From contig NZ_NPJA01000016.1 of assembly GCF_002251295.1 (NCBI RefSeq), positions 1 to 64,000 on the forward strand: a stretch of 64,000 bases of DNA, read 5' to 3'. The stretch comes from Prevotella sp. P5-50. Its GTDB lineage: Bacteria; Bacteroidota; Bacteroidia; Bacteroidales; Bacteroidaceae. Shown here piece after piece: positions 34,673 to 43,730 of the stretch. Made by a program: the position numbers and the translations under genes. The notes beneath the pieces were generated by a model, which saw only the letters and a program-made list of their open reading frames with translations, was not told the origin of the DNA and searched no databases. Position 1 is the stretch's first letter. Each line of letters begins with the position of its first letter.

Positions 34673-34765
34673 CTGGTGCAAAGTTACGAACTGTTTTACC
34701 GATAGAAATGTAATATCCCAATCACCCCATTTATCCCACATAAAACTTCCGTGGGATGGAAATAA

Positions 34766-34799
34766 AAAAGGATGCACAAACTGATTTGCACATCCTTTT
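34766..34799. terminator. Terminator after the TIR gene
   Basis: AAAAGGATG (34766-34774) pairs with CATCCTTTT (34791-34799); inner AAA/TTT bases also pair. A- and T-runs flank the stem, so it could work in both directions. It lies 46 bases downstream of the TIR stop codon and ends the 13-gene directon. Confidence 0.65.
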
Positions 34800-34844
34800 G
34801 TTGAGATTTTGAACTTTAGAGATAATTTGCCTGTATCATCTATG

Positions 34845-36470
34845 CTATTTTATGAAAGATAATCCATCAGTTAGCTTATCGAGAGAATTTTTCACTTGTC
34901 CAGTAATGAGACGATCGGCCATTTTTGCAATGTTTGATTCTTTAAGATTCTTTTCGCCCATACGATTACGGAAATCTTTGACTTCGGACTGATTCTCTCC
35001 TTGCTCGTCAACACATATTTCTAAAATGTCTTTATGCTTCAGATTATCAAAGACTTCTATCTGCGCTAAATAACCGAGTAGAGCAAACATTCTGTTATGA
35101 TATGAGGTCTGCCTAGAGTCACTAGTGAAGAATGACATAGTTCTCTGATTTTGGTTATCTTCCATCATCTCTAGCATTTTCACTAATTTTTTTACTATGG
35201 CCTCAAAGTTTACTTCTCTTTTATATTTACCGATACGACCAGAACCTATTTGTCTCTTGAAGTTCTGGATAATTGTTTTGAAGTCTGCTAAGAATGAATC
35301 TTGTTTCGGGACAATACGACTTGATACAAATTGCTGACATCTTTCTATCTCTGTGGTAGCAGAAATGTGACCCAGTTTTAAGGCATGGTTATAGCATTCA
35401 ATAGCTGCAGGAAAATCACTCTGAGCCTCTTTGCGTTCTCCCATTTTCATCCAGGCTTCAGGACTACCATATTCGGCAGCTTGCTTATACCACCGTTCTG
35501 CAACTTCCATAGGAACTTTATAAATGGATGCTAAACTGTGGTCATACTTGCGTATAAATTCAACTGCCTTTTGATTCCCCAGCTCGGCAGCACGTAGAAA
35601 ACATAATAGTGCATTATTATAGTTAGGCTTGCTTTTAGGATTGCCAAAGAAATAGCTTTTACCCCAATTATATAATAATGTACCATCTATTTCTTTTGAT
35701 ATATCTTCCTCGCTGATAGAAGTTAGTGCCTTTGAAGGTTGCCACTCTATATGAATGTATTTCTGAAAACCAGGAGTAATATCAAAAGAGATTTCCATAG
35801 TCTGGCCAGTGTCGTTATTTATCGCGTAGAAATAATGTTGACCACTTCTGTTTACAGTGTACTTGAAAGGATGATGCTTGTCTACATTAGAATCTAATGT
35901 TGCAACAAGATACCCATATTCATAGACGTTACAATCACCATTAGAATAAATAAGGAAGTCTGCTGAGTTCTCAAATGACACTCTATCTTCGCTTAGATAT
36001 TTAAGTTCTGGCTTAGACACAAGTTCTCCCACGAAGGTTTCTACGTTGTCTGATACATTCAGTCTATATGTATCAAGTTCCTTTATTTGACAATCGTATA
36101 AGAAGTGAATCTCCTTGGGTAATTCTGATTTATTGGGCAAGTTATAACCATTGAGGCAGATAACAACTATATGTTTTTTGTGTTTAGCACCTGCAATTAA
36201 TTCACGAGCGAACCAGGATTCAAGAAACTTTTCTTTTCCTTCATCGAGTGCCATGAAAGACCTGTCATCCAACAAAACAATGACATCATTTATAGATTCT
36301 ATTATGTCATCAATATGACGTATAAAATCATTGGCACGAAGTTTTCTGGTGTAATGTACTGCATAACCGTTGTTCCTTAGCCTTTCAAAAACTAAGGAAG
36401 CTGCTATTGTACTTGTCAATGTTCTTTTATAACAAAGATATATACTTTCGTTCATTGTATAATAGGTCAT
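34845..36470 (-). CDS. TIR-domain protein with Sel1-like repeats
   Basis: A 541-residue protein. Residues 7-150 form a TIR domain (IYLCYKR at the first strand, then W86-FAR-E90-L with the likely catalytic glutamate, and IVVICLNGY). Residues about 245-385 hold Sel1/TPR-type repeats (LLCFLRAAELGNQKAV; ERWYKQAAEYGSPEAWMKMG; ECYNHALKLGH). The C-terminus is helical. Bacterial TIR effectors cleave NAD or make cyclic ADP-ribose signals on phage infection; the repeats may sense a partner. It is the last gene of the directon. A start at residue 6 (36455) is also possible. Confidence 0.85.
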   Translation of the reverse strand: MTYYTMNESIYLCYKRTLTSTIAASLVFERLRNNGYAVHYTRKLRANDFIRHIDDIIESINDVIVLLDDRSFMALDEGKEKFLESWFARELIAGAKHKKHIVVICLNGYNLPNKSELPKEIHFLYDCQIKELDTYRLNVSDNVETFVGELVSKPELKYLSEDRVSFENSADFLIYSNGDCNVYEYGYLVATLDSNVDKHHPFKYTVNRSGQHYFYAINNDTGQTMEISFDITPGFQKYIHIEWQPSKALTSISEEDISKEIDGTLLYNWGKSYFFGNPKSKPNYNNALLCFLRAAELGNQKAVEFIRKYDHSLASIYKVPMEVAERWYKQAAEYGSPEAWMKMGERKEAQSDFPAAIECYNHALKLGHISATTEIERCQQFVSSRIVPKQDSFLADFKTIIQNFKRQIGSGRIGKYKREVNFEAIVKKLVKMLEMMEDNQNQRTMSFFTSDSRQTSYHNRMFALLGYLAQIEVFDNLKHKDILEICVDEQGENQSEVKDFRNRMGEKNLKESNIAKMADRLITGQVKNSLDKLTDGLSFIK

Positions 36471-36479
36471 TTACTATGA

Positions 36480-37325
36480 TTATAAAAATTTGCGTAATTT
36501 ATCACTAACATCAGGAACCGAGATTATCTCATATGTTCCATCATTTGTAAGCCAGACAATTTTTCTGTCAATAATCGGTATGCCTATGTCTTCAAGCATT
36601 AAGGCATAAAGACTGAGCTGTATGGTATATAGACTTAGGTCTTCCTCTATCATGTTACTAAAGGGAGGAAGTAACGTCTTACCAAATTTTCGATTGTAGT
36701 CACTGTAAAGACAGGCATTTGTCTTGTAGTCAAGAATCATGAATCCTGCCTTTGATGGATTTCCGTCACCATCGTAGTAATACAACATGTCAAATGTTCC
36801 ACAGATAAGTTCCTTCAAATTTTTACTTGCATCAGGATTCTTACCGCTATAGACCTTGGTCTCATTGAGTACCAGATGGTAAGAGCAAGGCAACTCATCC
36901 ATGAACTTTAATGCAGCTTCTTCCTTGGGGTGGATTGGGGCAAGATAATAGTAGGTCTCATTATATTGAGGTCTAATCATTGGGCAGATTAACTCTGGAT
37001 GACCGACTTTCAGATAACCAAGACTCTCGCCGTAGGCATGAGTCTTAGTTCCAAGTGTCGTTGCTCTGAAAGAGTTGCACTTCCATTGCTTTATCCAGTA
37101 TTCAGCAGTCTTTCCATGCTTCTGAGCGTAACGAGCTGCCTGCAGCTTCTCATTAAAGGGCTCACGTATGAATCGATGACCTACACCTGATACGGATAAG
37201 GTTATCTCTTGACCATGCAAGAGGTACTTGTGTCCTTCCTCGTAAAACTCCAAATCTTCAAAAGCCTTCAGAATCTTTTCACGAGTCTCGGTAACTATAT
37301 GTGGTTCTCCTTTTATTGTAAACAT
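36480..37325 (-). CDS. RecB/Cas4-like PD-(D/E)XK nuclease
   Basis: A 281-residue nuclease. Motifs are in order: T-x-T-H96 in LGTKTHAYGE, G-T-F-D179, D199-Y-K201 in ILDYKT, and QLSLYALML (Q-x-x-x-Y). This is the RecB-type exonuclease core without a cysteine cluster as in Cas4. It should cut DNA in a metal-dependent manner. The gene lies between the sirtuin (26 bases) and the TIR gene (9 bases). Confidence 0.85.
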   Translation of the reverse strand: MFTIKGEPHIVTETREKILKAFEDLEFYEEGHKYLLHGQEITLSVSGVGHRFIREPFNEKLQAARYAQKHGKTAEYWIKQWKCNSFRATTLGTKTHAYGESLGYLKVGHPELICPMIRPQYNETYYYLAPIHPKEEAALKFMDELPCSYHLVLNETKVYSGKNPDASKNLKELICGTFDMLYYYDGDGNPSKAGFMILDYKTNACLYSDYNRKFGKTLLPPFSNMIEEDLSLYTIQLSLYALMLEDIGIPIIDRKIVWLTNDGTYEIISVPDVSDKLRKFL

Positions 37326-37351
37326 CTTGTTTTGTAGCTATGTTCTATCAT

Positions 37352-38056
37352 TTATAGTTCTTTGAAAGCTTCGAGAAGTTGCTTCATACCTTCTGTTGCG
37401 GTTGTCTTGAAGTGTGTATAGCCAAGGGCATCGCACTTTGGCATTTCTCCTGGATCTATAACAAACTTTGGAACTTCTTTATGAGCGTGAAGTATCAGAT
37501 TGTTTGCTGGATATACCATCAATGATGTTCCTACAACAACAAAGATGTCTGCATACTTGACGATTTCTTCTGCAACCTCCATACCAAATACATACTCCCC
37601 AAACATTACGATGAATGGTCGAAGCTGAGAGCCATCTCCGGCATCATCACCAACCTTGATAGGTGTAGTAAGAGGATATTCTCTAATGTATTTAGGATCA
37701 TATCTGTTATTCGACGAACAAACCTTAGTCATTTCACCATGAAGATGAATAACCTTTGTACTTCCAGCACGTTCATGAAGGTCATCTACATTTTGCGTTA
37801 TGACAGTCATTTCATGTTCTTTCTCCAGTTCTGCAATAAGTCTATGTGCCACATTAGGTTCTACCTCAGAGAGTTTCTTCCTTCGCATATTATAGAAGTC
37901 CAGACACTTCTCTGGTTCATAATAAAGACAATCTGCGCTTGCAAAGTACTGGAACTCTTCCTTTGTCCACAATCCATCTTTACCACGGAACGTACTTAAT
38001 CCGCTTTCTGCACTGATACCTGCGCCTGTGAGAAATACAATATGTTGACGTGTCAT
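37352..38056 (-). CDS. Sir2-family NAD-dependent enzyme, lacking zinc cysteines
   Basis: A 234-residue sirtuin. NAD-binding GAGISAESGLSTFRG (11-25), TQNVDDLHERAG (87-98) and the catalytic H106 in HLHG are present. The usual four zinc cysteines are absent; only C113 occurs in the region (VCSSNNRYDP). The protein may be a deacylase or an NAD hydrolase-like variant. It is inside the defence directon, four bases after the C39-like peptidase gene, and one of two NAD-linked genes there with TIR. The pairing recalls Thoeris, but this is a short CobB-type sirtuin without the ThsA STALD domain. Confidence 0.85.
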   Translation of the reverse strand: MTRQHIVFLTGAGISAESGLSTFRGKDGLWTKEEFQYFASADCLYYEPEKCLDFYNMRRKKLSEVEPNVAHRLIAELEKEHEMTVITQNVDDLHERAGSTKVIHLHGEMTKVCSSNNRYDPKYIREYPLTTPIKVGDDAGDGSQLRPFIVMFGEYVFGMEVAEEIVKYADIFVVVGTSLMVYPANNLILHAHKEVPKFVIDPGEMPKCDALGYTHFKTTATEGMKQLLEAFKEL

Positions 38057-38060
38057 TTTA

Positions 38061-38714
38061 TTATGCTTGTTTTGTCGTGATAATTATGATCTCATCAATA
38101 TCAACCATGCTTTGTTGGTTACTATTGTAGATATATCCATACTTCTTTCTTGGAACTTTAGGCAAATCTATGATGCCGTTCCACATGCTATACTTATGAC
38201 TGTCATTACCTGGATCCAAAGTAAGAATGGCTGTGAGGTTATCATTCTCATCAACCGCATATCCAACAGCTACTACCCAATGACTATTCTTATTGTCATA
38301 ATTAAAGCCCAGTATCGTAGGAATATTCTTATCTATACAATTTTGAACCAACTCAATCAAATCATGGTCTTCTTTGTTTGCAACCTGTACATTAACATAT
38401 TTGGAATACGTCTTTGTTAAGATTTCCTGTATTTCATCAGATCGTAAGCCTTCTCTATAAAGACCATACTTGTTTAGAGCATTGATTAACTTCCATTCTG
38501 CATACCTGGCATCACCATCTGAATTTGAGTTCATTTCTTCTGCTTCAAATACTCCTAATATATTTAGAAGCATAGCAATAGAATAGACACCACAAGCACC
38601 ATCCAAATCGCCCTGCCTAAAATGAGCTTTTTGCATGGAACGTCCAGAAGGCTTCTTACAAAGTAATTCTCCGTTCTTCAATAGTAGTTGTTCTGTAACC
38701 TTGAATTGTTTCAT
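38061..38714 (-). CDS. Papain/C39-like cysteine peptidase
   Basis: A 217-residue protein with a probable active-site set: Q34 and C41 in RQGDLDGACGVYS, H145 in NSHWVVAVGY and D167 in LTLDPG. This order (Q-C-H-D) is that of papain-fold and C39-type peptidases. There is no transporter part and no signal peptide, so it acts in the cytoplasm, perhaps to activate or destroy a partner protein of the operon. It is nine bases downstream of the PLD gene. Confidence 0.75.
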   Translation of the reverse strand: MKQFKVTEQLLLKNGELLCKKPSGRSMQKAHFRQGDLDGACGVYSIAMLLNILGVFEAEEMNSNSDGDARYAEWKLINALNKYGLYREGLRSDEIQEILTKTYSKYVNVQVANKEDHDLIELVQNCIDKNIPTILGFNYDNKNSHWVVAVGYAVDENDNLTAILTLDPGNDSHKYSMWNGIIDLPKVPRKKYGYIYNSNQQSMVDIDEIIIITTKQA

Positions 38715-38723
38715 GATTTCTTT

Positions 38724-41333
38724 TCAAAATTTTACCTTGGGAGCTCTACGAATCATTCTGCTCCCTTCGAACATGTACATGTATTCAGGACAATGAATCT
38801 CACGCTCTTTATCAAATTCGCTTGCCATTGTGCATGGGAAAGCTGTTTTGTTTTGTCTTGGATGTGGTAGTAAAACCACATAGCCAAATTCGTTTGTATA
38901 GACTATTTTGCCGTTGGGATAAGTTTGTACCGGATTGACAAGGATTGAAAGAGTTTTACCAATTACACCTTCCATATATGATTTATCAAAGCCTTCAATA
39001 TCCTGAATGGACTTATCATAGCGTCTGAATATTTCAGTCAAACTATTAGCACTGATTTTGCCATCAAGTGCAGACTGAATATTTCTGAGGGTTGCTTCCT
39101 GAGTATATTTGACAACATCATAATGTTCGTTTCCTTCATTCAACCACTCACAAACAGAAATCACGGACAAACACAATTCAAAAGCGTATTGCTTGTAGCT
39201 TTCGACTTTAGCTTTGATTAGCTTGTTGGTCTCTTCTTGAATATTGCACTTTTGCAAATAGAGGGAAAAGAGATTAATGATACGATAGACAAACTCCGTC
39301 GCAGTCTTATGGTAATATACTGAATAAGGTATATCTAATAGCGATTGAGTTTCTTCTGGGTTATCTTCTGTAACATACCTATAGCTTAAGGTTCTATTAA
39401 CAAAGAAGATAGCCGTCATAAACTTCTTCAATGTCTCGACCATGCTTATGGTAGAAGGTTTTGATTCGTGAATAGCTATAGCCTCTAACTGCTCTATGTA
39501 TTTGCTCAACATTTGAGCAACACGTTTCTTAACATCATCTGCACTCTTAGGCTTGAGCACAGAATGAGTCGGACGTGATGTTGTTTCTCGTCCTTCTGAC
39601 TTCTTGATGTCTTCTGTTTCTTCGTTGTCAATATCTTCCTCTTCTTTTTCTTTGGCAGACTTAGCAATGTATGACATCATGCTATCAAACAGCAAAGTGG
39701 ATTGAGATATGGAAGTATTGCTTTTTCTTGACCTTGGATCACCCGTGATACCTGTGCCATCATCTTTTATATAATCCTCGAATGACGAGAACTGACCACC
39801 CTTTATCTCTTTAGTGGTTTTATCAGCAGATGTATCAACAAAACTCTTGGCAGACATCTTTGATTCTGTATCAGAGAGTATCTGCTCAATGAATCTTAGA
39901 ACAGAGCCATTAACGAATTGTCCCGATTCGATAGCACGGCATCCTTTTCTATATGAAGTACTGCTTGGTGAAGGATTATTGTAATCCATGCTAACAGTAG
40001 GGATAACAAACTGTCTGTTTGATATGAGACAATCTTCCTGATTGGTAATCTCAACATACAGAGGGTTAAAAGAATCCTTAAACAGACCTTCTAAAGTAAA
40101 TTCGCCTGCTGATGACGAGTAGCCAAATGATTCATGTTTCTGTCTGTTTCCGCAATAGAAAGTAATTTTTGCACCTTGTATTTCTATGTCATTTTGAGTC
40201 TTAACTACAAAGTGATCATATTCATATGAGGCTTCCTTTATCCACACAACTGGTGATGCACTATTCTTGGTTTCCTGCTGAGACGGATTCTCTTTAACAT
40301 CCGTAGCACCAATTGGTTCTATTAAGCGGATCCCAGATTCTGCAAGATAATCAGTCGTAGTAGACTTGTAGCCAACACTTGCTTCTCTGTTGCTTGATAC
40401 AACTCCAGGAATGCCAAAAGCAGCCACAGATGCATTTGCGCTACCACAAAGCAAATAGTTGTTGGTTTCCCCTTCAAAGAAGAAACACTTGGAGTGGAAA
40501 AACTCCTGCCATTGCTTTCCTTCAGGAACAGCTTTGTCCCAACTATAAATATTCACATATTCAGGAATCGCTTGTGATTTGGGCGGTGCACCAAATCCTC
40601 GCTCTACAATGATATTAATTCTTTCAGGTTTGTAACGTTCGTACAAAACCTTTATAAGTTCTGCTCTGCTGTCATAGAACGGTGACATTACCGTTATGCT
40701 ATTTATTGTCTCTTCACCAATCCAATCACTGCATTGATCAAACAAAGTTTTGCTTCCATCTGCGAATAGTCTGATGCTATAATCGCTATCTATCTGATGT
40801 TCAACATTAGATGGCGTGTACTCCACTTGCAGAAGGCTGCAATTATCTTCTACCGACTTGATTATATTATACGCTTCATCACCAAGTTCGTTATACAATG
40901 CGGAAAGGTAATTCCATACATCACGGACGAAAGGGTAAGCACTACTTTCTGGGCTATCAACCATGACAGGTGTCCAAACTTCCATATTTTTCCCATGCCC
41001 ACTGATTGTAAGATTACCTGAGCCAATAAGCACAAGTATGTTATCATTTCCAGCATAGAACTGAATCTTAGGATGGAATGCACCCTTTGATTTGTAACCG
41101 TGCAAGCTGAACTCCAAAGGTCTTTTTCCAGAGAATGCCTTACTAAACTTCAACAATTGATCGGAAAGGCAGTCAGAATCCACAATTGCAGATACAAAGT
41201 TTATGCCCTTACCCGACAAAGTCCTCAATAGTTGGATTTCCCAATAGTAGAGGTTTATCGAGAAGGATGTCATCAGTACGGAATGAAACTTTCCTGCTGG
41301 TATGTTTTTTATTAGTGATTTCTGTTCAAACAT
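38724..41333 (-). CDS. Phospholipase D-like nuclease, 869 residues
   Basis: Two PLD half-sites are visible: H87-P-K89 with G104-S-G-N107, and H280-S-K282 with G297-S-A-N300, so one polypeptide can form a complete HKD-type active site, in this context most likely a nuclease. Residues about 480-620 are polar and low-complexity (KEKEEEDIDNEETEDI), followed by a helical C-terminal region of about 250 residues. Start and stop overlap or nearly touch neighbours. PLD nucleases act in DISARM-like and Mokosh systems, but the long C-terminal part here is not one I recognise. Confidence 0.8.
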   Translation of the reverse strand: MFEQKSLIKNIPAGKFHSVLMTSFSINLYYWEIQLLRTLSGKGINFVSAIVDSDCLSDQLLKFSKAFSGKRPLEFSLHGYKSKGAFHPKIQFYAGNDNILVLIGSGNLTISGHGKNMEVWTPVMVDSPESSAYPFVRDVWNYLSALYNELGDEAYNIIKSVEDNCSLLQVEYTPSNVEHQIDSDYSIRLFADGSKTLFDQCSDWIGEETINSITVMSPFYDSRAELIKVLYERYKPERINIIVERGFGAPPKSQAIPEYVNIYSWDKAVPEGKQWQEFFHSKCFFFEGETNNYLLCGSANASVAAFGIPGVVSSNREASVGYKSTTTDYLAESGIRLIEPIGATDVKENPSQQETKNSASPVVWIKEASYEYDHFVVKTQNDIEIQGAKITFYCGNRQKHESFGYSSSAGEFTLEGLFKDSFNPLYVEITNQEDCLISNRQFVIPTVSMDYNNPSPSSTSYRKGCRAIESGQFVNGSVLRFIEQILSDTESKMSAKSFVDTSADKTTKEIKGGQFSSFEDYIKDDGTGITGDPRSRKSNTSISQSTLLFDSMMSYIAKSAKEKEEEDIDNEETEDIKKSEGRETTSRPTHSVLKPKSADDVKKRVAQMLSKYIEQLEAIAIHESKPSTISMVETLKKFMTAIFFVNRTLSYRYVTEDNPEETQSLLDIPYSVYYHKTATEFVYRIINLFSLYLQKCNIQEETNKLIKAKVESYKQYAFELCLSVISVCEWLNEGNEHYDVVKYTQEATLRNIQSALDGKISANSLTEIFRRYDKSIQDIEGFDKSYMEGVIGKTLSILVNPVQTYPNGKIVYTNEFGYVVLLPHPRQNKTAFPCTMASEFDKEREIHCPEYMYMFEGSRMIRRAPKVKF

Positions 41334-42864
41334 TGTTTAAGACCTTTAATCCTCGTTCTGTAATCGTGTAATAATCTCCAGAAAGTTCTATCCACTTCAT
41401 GTCTTCTATGTACTGTAGCACATTTTGCAAACGTGGTGATGTCCTGACTGGTTCTGGTCGTCTCAATCTCCAGATTAACTCATCCTCTACCATGTAGTTG
41501 TGTACGAGTCCTTGACCAATGGTCGATTTGCTATATGAACTTCTAAGGTGGTCGTTTATAGCGAAGTAGATGCAATTCTCTACAAAACTCCAGTTCACTG
41601 AAGATGTTTCATCCACAAGTCTAATCAACAAAGAAGGTGCATAGCCAGGGTGCTGAACATCATAGTTCTCGTGTTGTCCAAATTCTAACAAGAACTCAAT
41701 ATGATCTTCTATAGATTTATATAGGGCAATAATCATTCGAGAAGCTTCATACACCAATGCTCCATAATTTCTATCTTTGTAGCATTGTTTAACATTGTCA
41801 TACAGAGCATAAATCTCTTCTGTAGATTCTGAAGGTTCGTATGATTCAAACTCTATACGTAAATTTTCAAGAATCACGTCCAAAGGTTGTGGTTCTTCTG
41901 TAATCGAGTAAAGAATAGCGAAATGGAATGCCTCGTATGCAGCATGAGAAAGCTCATTCAGTTCATAAAGGAACCATGAAAGCTGGTCGGCACTTGCATC
42001 ATCCATGTTGCTTAAAACCTGCTCAAAGTTGTGTCGCAGGAATGTCAGTACGAAATTTCGTGGCAAGACTTCCTTGCCATCTGTGCGTATGTAATCCATA
42101 ATGAGCTTAATGGAATTTATACGATGGTTAATGTCATTGCCTGTTATATCTTGTCGATCAGGTTTACAGAAGATTCGAGCATATTCTGCTAATTCGTTTT
42201 CGTTCTCAATCAGATGAAGTGCCATATCATTCATTTCTGAGAGTGATGACTTTGTGACTTTACCTGAGTAAATACTATTCCAAAACAGTTCTTCAACTTC
42301 CTTTGTGAAGGACTCTGCATAGATGTTTGCTAAACCTAAGCCCTCTTCCGTTACTCTGTATGTCTTGTGTTCACCTCCTGGGAAAAAGATTAGACGCAGC
42401 TGAGACAGAACACCAATATAGTACTGTCCAAAGATACCCCATGGATTTTGCCAGTATATTCTATGCTGATTTTTATTCTCATAGTCTGCTCCCCATGCAA
42501 GGTCTATAGTCTCATCACCGAAGTGGTTTTGTGCAAATATACTACCACTAACGCCTGTTACTTCACGATAGGAATCAAGCATTACATAAGCCAGCAGCAG
42601 CTCTCCTCTTCGAATAAGCTTTATCTGTTCGGTCGGGCTATCAATCTTTGTGATGTCTATCTGTTCCAACCGTTTGGCTATCAATGTCAGAAGCCAACAG
42701 AAGAAACCATTGTATCTGACACGACCTGTTACGTTAGTAATGCCCGTTATCATGTTAGTATAGATAACGACACTACTATTCTGGACAGCCAAAGGATCTC
42801 GGCCACCCTTAGAGTTTGTCTTTGAGCCCCAAAATGGGAATGGTGCTATGTGAGCTTCGTACAT
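41326..42864 (-). CDS. Unknown 512-residue protein of the directon
   Basis: No family recognised. It has a conserved-looking N-terminus (IAPFPFWGSKTNSKGGRDPL; NVTGRVRYNGFFCWLL), a helical middle, and a C-terminal winged-helix-like end (LQYIEDMKWIELSGDYYTIT). No membrane segment and no nuclease motif are visible. The C-terminus may bind DNA or a partner. The stop overlaps the PLD gene start by 8 bases and the start follows the GIY-YIG gene by 5 bases, which ties it to the system. Confidence 0.65.
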   Translation of the reverse strand: MYEAHIAPFPFWGSKTNSKGGRDPLAVQNSSVVIYTNMITGITNVTGRVRYNGFFCWLLTLIAKRLEQIDITKIDSPTEQIKLIRRGELLLAYVMLDSYREVTGVSGSIFAQNHFGDETIDLAWGADYENKNQHRIYWQNPWGIFGQYYIGVLSQLRLIFFPGGEHKTYRVTEEGLGLANIYAESFTKEVEELFWNSIYSGKVTKSSLSEMNDMALHLIENENELAEYARIFCKPDRQDITGNDINHRINSIKLIMDYIRTDGKEVLPRNFVLTFLRHNFEQVLSNMDDASADQLSWFLYELNELSHAAYEAFHFAILYSITEEPQPLDVILENLRIEFESYEPSESTEEIYALYDNVKQCYKDRNYGALVYEASRMIIALYKSIEDHIEFLLEFGQHENYDVQHPGYAPSLLIRLVDETSSVNWSFVENCIYFAINDHLRSSYSKSTIGQGLVHNYMVEDELIWRLRRPEPVRTSPRLQNVLQYIEDMKWIELSGDYYTITERGLKVLNNV

Positions 42865-42869
42865 ACTTG

Positions 42870-43730
42870 TTATTCGTTACGATAAATTTCGTCTAATGAT
42901 TTGCCTTCTTGATTGACCCAATGTTTCCAACCGTTTCTACTTCCACCAATTACAATACCGGCAGCAGTACTCGGACTTGCAATGACATAATCTCGTTGTA
43001 ATTCCCAAAATCCATCTTTTGTAGGCTTCGAAATAGCTGCAAGAATAGCATTGCGCTTTTCCGCATCCCTGTATGATTCTGTACAGCTTTGTGGACAGAG
43101 ACTACCTTTTAACAGACGAATAGAATGGTCTGTTTCATTGAAAATGCCTTTAGCTTGGGCTCCTCGTAGTCCATTGATAAAGAATACATTTGAAGACTTG
43201 CTACCAGAGCGAGGCTCATCCTTTTCAAAGATTGGACATCCCATGAAAGACGCAAGCAATCGAACATCGTCAAAGAACTCTTCCATTATATCTATCTGAT
43301 AGTTTGAAAGAGAGTTTTCCTTGCCCGACTGCTCGTTTGTGATGATGTAGCGAGCACAATCATTGGCTATATCTATAGCTCTATGTTCAAGATATTGGAC
43401 ATCTGCTTTGTTAATGCTATCATCCTTAGCAACAAACATAAGGCATTTGCTCCAAAAGAGTTTATTGCTCTTATGGTTGTTGAGTCGTTTCAATCCATTC
43501 GTAGTTTCACCTATGTACGCCTGAGCACTTCCATTCTCATCTTCACCCAACAATATGTACAAGGAAGGACGAGAACTTTCCTCCAAGTTACTCACTTGGT
43601 CAAACTCTGTTTTCGGAAATACTATCATCTCACAAATCTTATTGCTGATGAACACAGTACGTATTCCATTTGGATCACCTGTACGAAGGTGAGTTGTTAT
43701 TACTTTTCCTCTTGCCATATTTGTGATCAT
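42870..43730 (-). CDS. GIY-YIG nuclease with DUF4357 domain
   Basis: A 286-residue protein (a second start, MARGKV, is at 43718). Residues about 50-140 form a GIY-YIG domain: SLYIL, AYIGE, the arginine in LKRLNNH and the glutamate in YLEHRAI. The C-terminal 100 residues (RGAQAKGIFNETDHSIRLLKGS, then SPSTAAGIVIGGSRNGWKHWVN) match DUF4357, which often follows GIY-YIG or restriction modules. It should cut DNA. It touches the SNF2 gene start-to-stop, so the products are probably made in a fixed ratio. Confidence 0.85.
   Translation of the reverse strand: MITNMARGKVITTHLRTGDPNGIRTVFISNKICEMIVFPKTEFDQVSNLEESSRPSLYILLGEDENGSAQAYIGETTNGLKRLNNHKSNKLFWSKCLMFVAKDDSINKADVQYLEHRAIDIANDCARYIITNEQSGKENSLSNYQIDIMEEFFDDVRLLASFMGCPIFEKDEPRSGSKSSNVFFINGLRGAQAKGIFNETDHSIRLLKGSLCPQSCTESYRDAEKRNAILAAISKPTKDGFWELQRDYVIASPSTAAGIVIGGSRNGWKHWVNQEGKSLDEIYRNE

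Noticed and set aside
34845..38056. Thoeris system (TIR plus Sir2)
   Set aside because: The sirtuin is a short CobB-like enzyme rather than ThsA, and a peptidase and a nuclease are mixed in with the TIR gene. The combination does not fit Thoeris.
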